A DNA stretch of 22,870 nucleotides from Chara braunii. Lineage: Eukaryota > Streptophyta > Charophyceae > Charales > Characeae. The position numbers and the translations under genes were made by a program. Of the stretch, positions 18,555 to 22,870 are shown piece after piece; positions within the stretch are counted from its first letter, which is position 1; the number at the start of each line of letters is the position of its first letter. The notes beneath the pieces were generated by a model, which was given only the letters and a program-made list of their open reading frames with translations, was not told the DNA's origin and made no database searches. The stretch spans positions 1,314,586 through 1,337,455 of the forward strand of contig BFEA01000142.1 in the NCBI GenBank assembly GCA_003427395.1. Direction: 5' to 3'.

Positions 18555-19445
18555 CCTGGGCCTGGATTCGAGGTCCTCGTCCAGGACATCCCAGGTTCTA
18601 GACTTCGTGCGGAAGGGATCACCCCTCGCGCAGAGCCTATTTTCCCTGCCCACCGGGACACTCAGCCTAAGGGTCGAAGGTGCCGCAGGGGCCGAACGGC
18701 TGTTCCTTCAGCCGTGCAATATCATGAAGGGCTCGACCCTCACGATACTTCGAGATTGACACTTGAGTGTCATAAGCGGTACTCGGATCCACAAGGGACC
18801 ACTTGATTATGGACACTACATAGTACGCCATCATTGCGACTGCTTGCGTATTCATGCATTGCTAGTCTATATGGGAGGACTCTGCGTCCACGCGGTTTTA
18901 TACTCAGTTTGGCGAGTGTCGCTTATCCGATTTCTGCGTCGAAAGGTTATGGGGTGGCTACCAAAGGGACTAGGATTGTTGTTGTATTGTTTGTTTTGTG
19001 TCGTTCCGTCTGTGTGAGTGTTGTGGTGTAACGCGTGGTATGTGGGATGCGTCTTAGTCGACCGACGACGAGTCGCGCTTGGGATTCAGCCCCCCAATGC
19101 GTCGGTTTGCGTGCGGGTTCGATAGAGGCATCAGACCGCGCGTACCCCCTATGCTACAATGGACGAGAAACGCCCTCGGTCGGTCCACCTCTGCGATTGC
19201 AACTGATTAAATTTCGTACTGTGGACTGGTAGCTCGACAGGGATACGCCCACCGAAGGGAGGTGACAACTCCCGCAGGTGGAGGTAAAGTTATACCTCGC
19301 GTTGGCCCTATCCTTCCCTAGGGGCTTGCGAGATGTATGGCTGGCGCACTCGGCCGGAGCGGCTTGCAGAAGCTCCATGTGTATCGCGACGAGGTAGACC
19401 AACTCCTGCGTAACGCGGCCGGGAGGGTCCCGCCCTATGCGGGAC
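18555..19445. repeat. GC-rich block with several perfect hairpins
   Basis: Inverted repeats: 18555-18595 (CCTGGG, CCTGGA, CGAGG pairing with CCTCG, TCCAGG, CCCAGG, with an ACAT bulge on the 3' side), 18696-18715 (ACGGCTG/CAGCCGT), 18729-18741 (AGGG/CCCT), 18758-18771 (GACACT/AGTGTC), about 19257-19273 (GGGAG/CTCCC) and 19427-19445 (GTCCCGC/GCGGGAC, 5-nt loop). The last lies 14 bp before the CGACA end of insert III. No coding frame is convincing here. Confidence 0.7.
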
Positions 19446-19459
19446 CGATGCGCTCGACA

Positions 19460-19866
19460 TTCGACCTTTGAGTCGTGACTTTTCACTTGTGAACATGACT
19501 TTTGACTGTGGACAATGGCTCCTGCCTGTGCGTCACGACTTTTGCCTGTGATAATACCTTTTACTCGTGGGATGTGACTCTTCAATATGACTTTTCACTA
19601 AGAAACGTGACTCTTGCCTTTGAGACATGACCTTTGCTTGGTGAATCTGCCTTTTCACTCGTGGGATGTAACTCTTCTGAATGGCTTTTTATTATGAGAT
19701 GTGACTCTTATCCCTGAGACGTGACTGTTTGCTGAGTGTCTGTTGGGCCAGACTGCTGAGATACCCGATTGTGATTTTTTTGAGTTTAACGAACTCGGCC
19801 TTTTCTTGACCTAGGCATCTGACCCTGAGATCCGAATTTGGGGTCTGAATCGTGGAAGGCCTTTCA
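19460..19866 (-). repeat. 5' LTR of element II, outer (U3) part
   Basis: 19465-19866 aligns to 6707-7107 of the 3' LTR with about 5% differences and one extra base. It includes the TGACTTTT/TGACTCTT array and ends at TGAAAGGCC (minus strand, first base 19866). It starts exactly where copy 12036-12785 stops, so the two pieces make one LTR. Confidence 0.87.
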
Positions 19867-19870
19867 AGTT
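19867..19870. repeat. Target-site duplication of element II, right copy (AGTT)
   Basis: Matches 5952-5955 and abuts the outer end of the 5' LTR. Beyond it the minus-strand gag of element I begins. Confidence 0.7.
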
Positions 19871-20942
19871 CCTCGGACCCTTACTCTTAAAGGCAGTCTT
19901 TTTAAAGGCATTCATTGATTCATCATCATCTGCAGTTTCAGACTCGGTAGGTCGAAGAACACGCCAGATCAACATTTTGCTCTTGATCGTAATCAAGAGT
20001 AGAACCATCTGCACCAGCCTGATCATCAGACTCCAGCAGGTCGTGTGATGCAAAACGGATGTTGCCTCCATGTCGTGTGCGACCAAAGGTCTTCTTGACG
20101 CTATCTGCTGCGTGGAAGAGGTCTTGTGCCTCTAGCCTGATTACATCCTTCATGAGGCAAAGCCAGTCTGTGTATTTGTCGAGTACTTGCCCAAGATGAT
20201 TAGTAATGGTCGAGGGTACCGTGCCTTTGACAACATCTGGACATGATTGTGTTGTCATCTCCAAGCCTGGTGTGCCAAAGATATTGTTGAGATGTGTTAT
20301 CGGGTCTTTCGTACTTTTTGCCCACATGTTGCGTTTGACATAGTCAAGTCGGTACCTTGCTCTTGCTGCAGCGTGTGGATCCTAATAGCATTTCATGAAG
20401 AGTTCCTCGAATGTAGTGATCTCAGTGGCCTTTAGCCACTTGTTCATGTTCAGTCTGTCATATCCGGCCTGTATGGCTTGGAGCTCAACCCAGCTCCGTA
20501 CTTTGGGCACGACATTGGTTCCCACAACAACCGATAGAGTAACCGGCGGAATTCCCAAAATGTCGAAGTATGCTCGCATAGCCACGAGCCAGGGCATGAC
20601 ATCGTCCTTCCCGTCGTATCTGGGCGGTAACACGGCCGCCTTCTTATCCACATAAGGAAAGCCATTACTAGGACCAGGATCTGCAATAACTGGAACTGGG
20701 ACTGCACCAGTTGCAGAGCTCCCTGCGCCGCTACTTTGTGCAGCAGCGGTGGAAGGTGCACCTGTTGCAGGTCCCATATTCATCAAGCTCAAGGATGAAG
20801 AAGAGACGAGAGGGGCATAGGTGGTAGACAAAGCAGCTGAATTCGATGCATTTGGCACAAGTGGGGGGTTTGAGATTAGCCTGAAGCAGGGAAAAAAAAA
20901 AAAAAGCCTGAAGCAGATCTGCAAATTTCTGTAGTTAGTCAC
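19871..20942 (-). pseudogene. Element I Gag, central part, with one amber codon
   Basis: One frame covers 20942-19938 except for TAG at 20382-20384 (KCY*DPHAAARARY, where CAG/Gln is one transition away). A Ser/Ala/Gly-rich linker is followed by a retrotransposon Gag core from about 20624 (PPRYDGKDDVMPWLVAMRAY ... ILGIPP ... SWVELQA ... TFEELFMK). A C-terminal helical part follows (KDPITHLNNIF ... LGQVLDKYTDWLCLMKDV). Near 19960 the frame shifts to one reading ...PTESETADDDESMNAFKKTAFKSKGPRN up to element II's edge. The Gag resumes at 5955 and reaches its zinc knuckle there. A 27-bp duplication with poly(A) near 20889-20904 lies in the linker. Confidence 0.78.
20878..20916. repeat. Duplicated AGCCTGAAGCAG flanking a poly(A)14 tract
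   Basis: The 12-mer occurs at 20878-20889 and 20905-20916, separated by GG and 14 A. The 27-bp step adds nine codons in frame to the gag relic of element I (a run of Phe on the minus strand). Confidence 0.9.
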
Positions 20943-21292
20943 TATGAGCCTTCTCCATCCGGGCTATGGTTCCCCGCAGATCTTTTACATGACCAAACAA
21001 TTGGGGAACCAAACCGGGGAGAGGGTCCATCATGTGGCAGTCGATTAGTCCTCGTACGTAAGTGACTAAGTGTGGCTTTATCTCCTCATCTGGTAACGCG
21101 GGAACAGTTTTGAACACATCCTCATGGCCCTGTATAGCGACCTTCCTCCTTCCTTCTGACGCCTCTTCCTCCAACTTCACCTCCTTTTTCAGTGCACTCT
21201 CATAGAGGGCCTTAAAGAGTGACTTATCCTCTGACTGCGGCATCCATTTGTGCCTTCAGATTCACCGAAGCTTTTACTGTTGCTGCTGCCAT
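20935..21292 (-). pseudogene. Element I Gag N-terminal region, frameshifted
   Basis: An ATG at 21292 opens MAAATVKASVNLKAQMDA, which hits a stop after about 22 codons. The neighbouring frame (21243-20935) continues ...SEDKSLFKALYESALKKEVKLEEEASEGRRK..., with helical, charged character and the end ...MEKAHSD. Another frame change leads to the central Gag part. The order and same-strand position make it the natural N-terminus of element I's Gag, though no named domain is visible. Confidence 0.6.
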
Positions 21293-21336
21293 GTTAGTCT
21301 TACCGGGGTCTTCAACATGCAAGTCAGAAAAAGTCT
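21293..21336. other. Junction between element I (leftward) and element IV (rightward)
   Basis: Element I's gag start and element IV's truncated protease face away from each other across about 45 bp. Neither a PBS nor an LTR for element I is seen, so its 5' end is cut off here. Confidence 0.5.
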
Positions 21337-22674
21337 AGGCAAGTCACTCAAGGTTTGCAGAAACTGCGTTTTGGGTTCAAGGTTAAGAAGTTAGATGAGC
21401 CCATTGTAAGTAAGTTGGTGAATAGTTATGAAACTGTCATGGATCGATACATCGAGGGAGTACAAGTATACTTTCGGCTAGAGGCAGAGGGAAAGGTGGA
21501 ACGCGTTCTCCACTCTCTGACCTTCTTGGTGNAGGATAACTTGCCCTTTGATGTGTTGCTAGGAATGNATTGGGGTGAGGCTGCACATGCGGATCTAAAN
21601 TTAANGGAACATGAATGTTGGCTTCCAAGTCCGCANGGAGGTAANAAGAAAATCCGCCTCTATCATGAATCTNGAAAGGAAAGCAGCCTAGCTCACTGTT
21701 GTATNAGTGCCCCAGCGTTCGCTCGCCATGTTAAAAAACATAACTTGTATGACCAAGTCTTTGTTACATATGTGCGCCCAGTAAAGGAAGGAGAAACAAA
21801 GGAAAAAGTCAGGTCCCAAGAGATTGAGAGGATCCTGAAAGAGTTTGCAGATGTGGCTGAAGCCCCATGCGGTGTGGTGGAAAGACCAATCCGCCACCGC
21901 ATTGATATCATTCCAGGGAGCGCACCCCCGAAGGGGCCTATCTATCGTATGTCTCCCCAGGAATTGGATGAACTGCGAACCCAACTCGATGAGTTGTTGA
22001 AAAATGGTTGGATAAGACCTAGCTCCTCACCCTATGGTGTGCCTGTGCTTTTTGTGCCTAAAAAGGACGGCGGCGTTCGCATGTGTATAGATTATAGGAG
22101 GTTAAATGATATAACAGTAAAAAATGCTGAACCATTACCGCGAATAGACGATTTGCTGGATCGCGTGCAGGGAAGCAAAGTGTTCTCAAAGATTGATCTA
22201 AAATCCGGCTACCATCAGATTGAAGTTGAGTCGAAAGACCAACATAAGACTGCCTTTAGGACAAGGTATGGGCATTATGAGTTCGTAGTTTTGCCCTTTG
22301 GTCTCACAAATGCCCCTGCCACTTTCCAAAGAATGATGAATGAACTCTTTCGTGAATGGCTCGATAAATTTGTTGTGATTTATTTAGATGACATTTTGAT
22401 TTTCAGTAAAAATGAAAAAGAGCACGCCAAGCACCTTCGACTTGTGCTAAATAAATTAAGGGAAGCAAAACTCAAGATAAACCCAAAGAAGTGTGAATGG
22501 GCTAAGCGTCAAGTGCTATATCTAGGACATGTGATTGATGGAGATGGGGTCAAACCGGAAGATGCCAAGATAGCAGCAATCAGAGATTGGTTGAACCCCC
22601 CCACCTTGACTGAGTTGCGGTCGTTCCTTGGGTTAGCCAACTACTATCGTGCACTATGTCTTTCAAGCGTCTGA
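21337..22674 (+). pseudogene. Element IV protease-reverse transcriptase (5'-truncated pol)
   Basis: An open frame of 439 codons from a non-ATG codon at 21355; the frame opens after TAG at 21337-21339. It starts downstream of the protease DSG motif at GLQKLRFGFKVKKLD, so the protease active site is missing, and shows LPFDVLLGM-WGEA (residues about 67-80). The RT follows: [68 protein letters not shown], then the catalytic YLDD at 22381-22392 (residues 343-346), [11 protein letters not shown] and [12 protein letters not shown]. It ends by frameshift at a deletion. Eight isolated N bases (21532-21705) blur the protease part. The protein closely resembles element II's protease (8424-8981), so both belong to one family. 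Confidence 0.9.
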
Positions 22675-22870
22675 AGAGGTGTTTGATCAATTATCCGGTT
22701 TTGAAAGTGGCGGACCCTTCATTACCTTTTGTAGTTACGACCGACGCTAGTCAATACGGTATAGGTGCTGTACTCCAGCAAGATGATGGGCATGGGTACA
22801 GACCTGTAGAGTTTATGTCTTGCCGCTTACCTAACGAGAAGGTGGCCGCTTCAACGTATGAACGAGAGTT
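22656..22870 (+). pseudogene. Element IV RNase H start, continues past the window
   Basis: A new frame resumes [20 protein letters not shown], then FVVTTDASQYGIGAVLQQDDG (TDAS at 22740-22751, active-site Asp) and a segment like YRPVEFMSCRLPNEKVAASTYERE. By the family pattern about 35-40 residues are missing between YYR and this point, so an out-of-frame deletion joins RT to RNase H. The domain is cut by the window's right edge. Confidence 0.85.

Larger units (their letters stand above)
12786..19459. mobile_element. Insert III: 6.7-kb unclassified sequence splitting element II's 5' LTR
   Basis: The segment lies exactly between two halves of one LTR and is bounded by TGTCG (12786) and CGACA (19455-19459). 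The flanking host bases are TTGG (12782-12785) and TTCG (19460-19463), which could be a decayed 4-bp target duplication. No transposase, RT, Rep/helicase or integrase is visible on either strand. I find no pair of terminal direct repeats by eye, so it is not an obvious LTR element. Composition changes along it: GC-richer at 13000-15900, AT-rich at 16000-18450, GC-rich at 18550-19459. It could be a non-autonomous transposon, a large retrotransposon derivative, or host DNA brought in by repair. Confidence 0.6.
5956..19866 (-). mobile_element. Element II: Ty3/gypsy LTR retrotransposon, nested in element I, itself interrupted
   Basis: Minus-strand order: split 5' LTR (19866 to about 19460, then 12785-12036), PBS, leader, gag, protease, integrase with chromodomain, weak polypurine tract, 3' LTR (7107-5956). 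The two LTRs match over their full length once insert III (12786-19459) is removed. Target-site duplications AGTT flank the outer ends. Both flanks are gag of element I on the same strand. Without insert III the element is about 7.2 kb. RT and RNase H are deleted, so it could only have moved with help since that loss. By eye the 750-bp LTR segments differ at about 35-40 positions, mostly transitions, so the insertion is not recent. Confidence 0.85.

Noticed and set aside
12786-19459. Helitron
   Set aside because: A hairpin lies near one end, but there is no CTRR terminus, no TC start, no A/T target and no Rep/helicase coding.
12786-19459. Terminal-inverted-repeat DNA transposon
   Set aside because: Only five bases (TGTCG/CGACA) are inverted at the ends and no transposase is visible. 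The short inverted ends also fit an LTR-type TG...CA, but no second LTR was found.
21688-21984. Minus-strand ORF over element IV
   Set aside because: Shadow of the well-supported plus-strand pol frame.
1917-22870. Endogenous retrovirus with env
   Set aside because: No open frame after integrase in any element looks like an envelope protein (no signal peptide or membrane anchor); these are ordinary Ty3/gypsy retrotransposons.

Overview
The window looks like intergenic, transposon-packed nuclear DNA of a streptophyte plant. The grounds are Ty3/gypsy (Metaviridae) polyproteins with C-terminal chromodomain-like tails, a primer-binding site resembling the complement of plant initiator tRNA-Met, GT-AG intron-like signals, long microsatellites and scattered N calls. 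The RT and protease idiom reminds me of elements from the charophyte alga Chara, but that is recollection, not a search. I see no rRNA, tRNA, CRISPR array or intact host gene.

The best reading is a three-level nest. (1) Element I, a minus-strand Ty3/gypsy element, is cut in two. Its gag lies at about 19871-21292. Its zinc knuckle, protease, RT, RNase H, integrase and chromodomain lie at 1917-5950. A G-rich polypurine tract and the start of its 3' LTR are at 1874-1890. (2) Element II, also minus strand (5956-19866), sits inside element I's gag with a 4-bp target duplication AGTT at 5952-5955 and 19867-19870. Its 3' LTR is complete (5956-7107, TG...CA on the minus strand). Its body (7108-12035) holds gag, protease and integrase but has lost all of RT and RNase H. 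(3) Element II's 5' LTR is itself split into 12036-12785 and about 19460-19866. Between the halves sits a 6.7-kb sequence, insert III (12786-19459), bounded by TGTCG...CGACA. Insert III encodes nothing I recognise.

Insert III is the most interesting part. It holds a promoter-like TATTTAAG, a phase-compatible GT-AG intron joining two short open segments, and nine hairpin units at 16168-16930. Those hairpins share an almost invariant 12-nt loop while their stem sequences differ, with pairing kept. Further on are four ~120-bp tandem units, a 20-bp motif repeated in both orientations, and a GC-rich block full of hairpins (18555-19445).

At the right edge element IV begins, on the plus strand and 5'-truncated. 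It is a relative of element II that keeps the RT element II lacks (catalytic YLDD), but it has a small internal deletion at the RT/RNase H junction and runs off the window. All protein genes here are retroelement genes, and none is fully intact. Element II's gag is open except for two amber codons, and it ends just past a canonical -1 slippery heptamer that leads into the pol frame.
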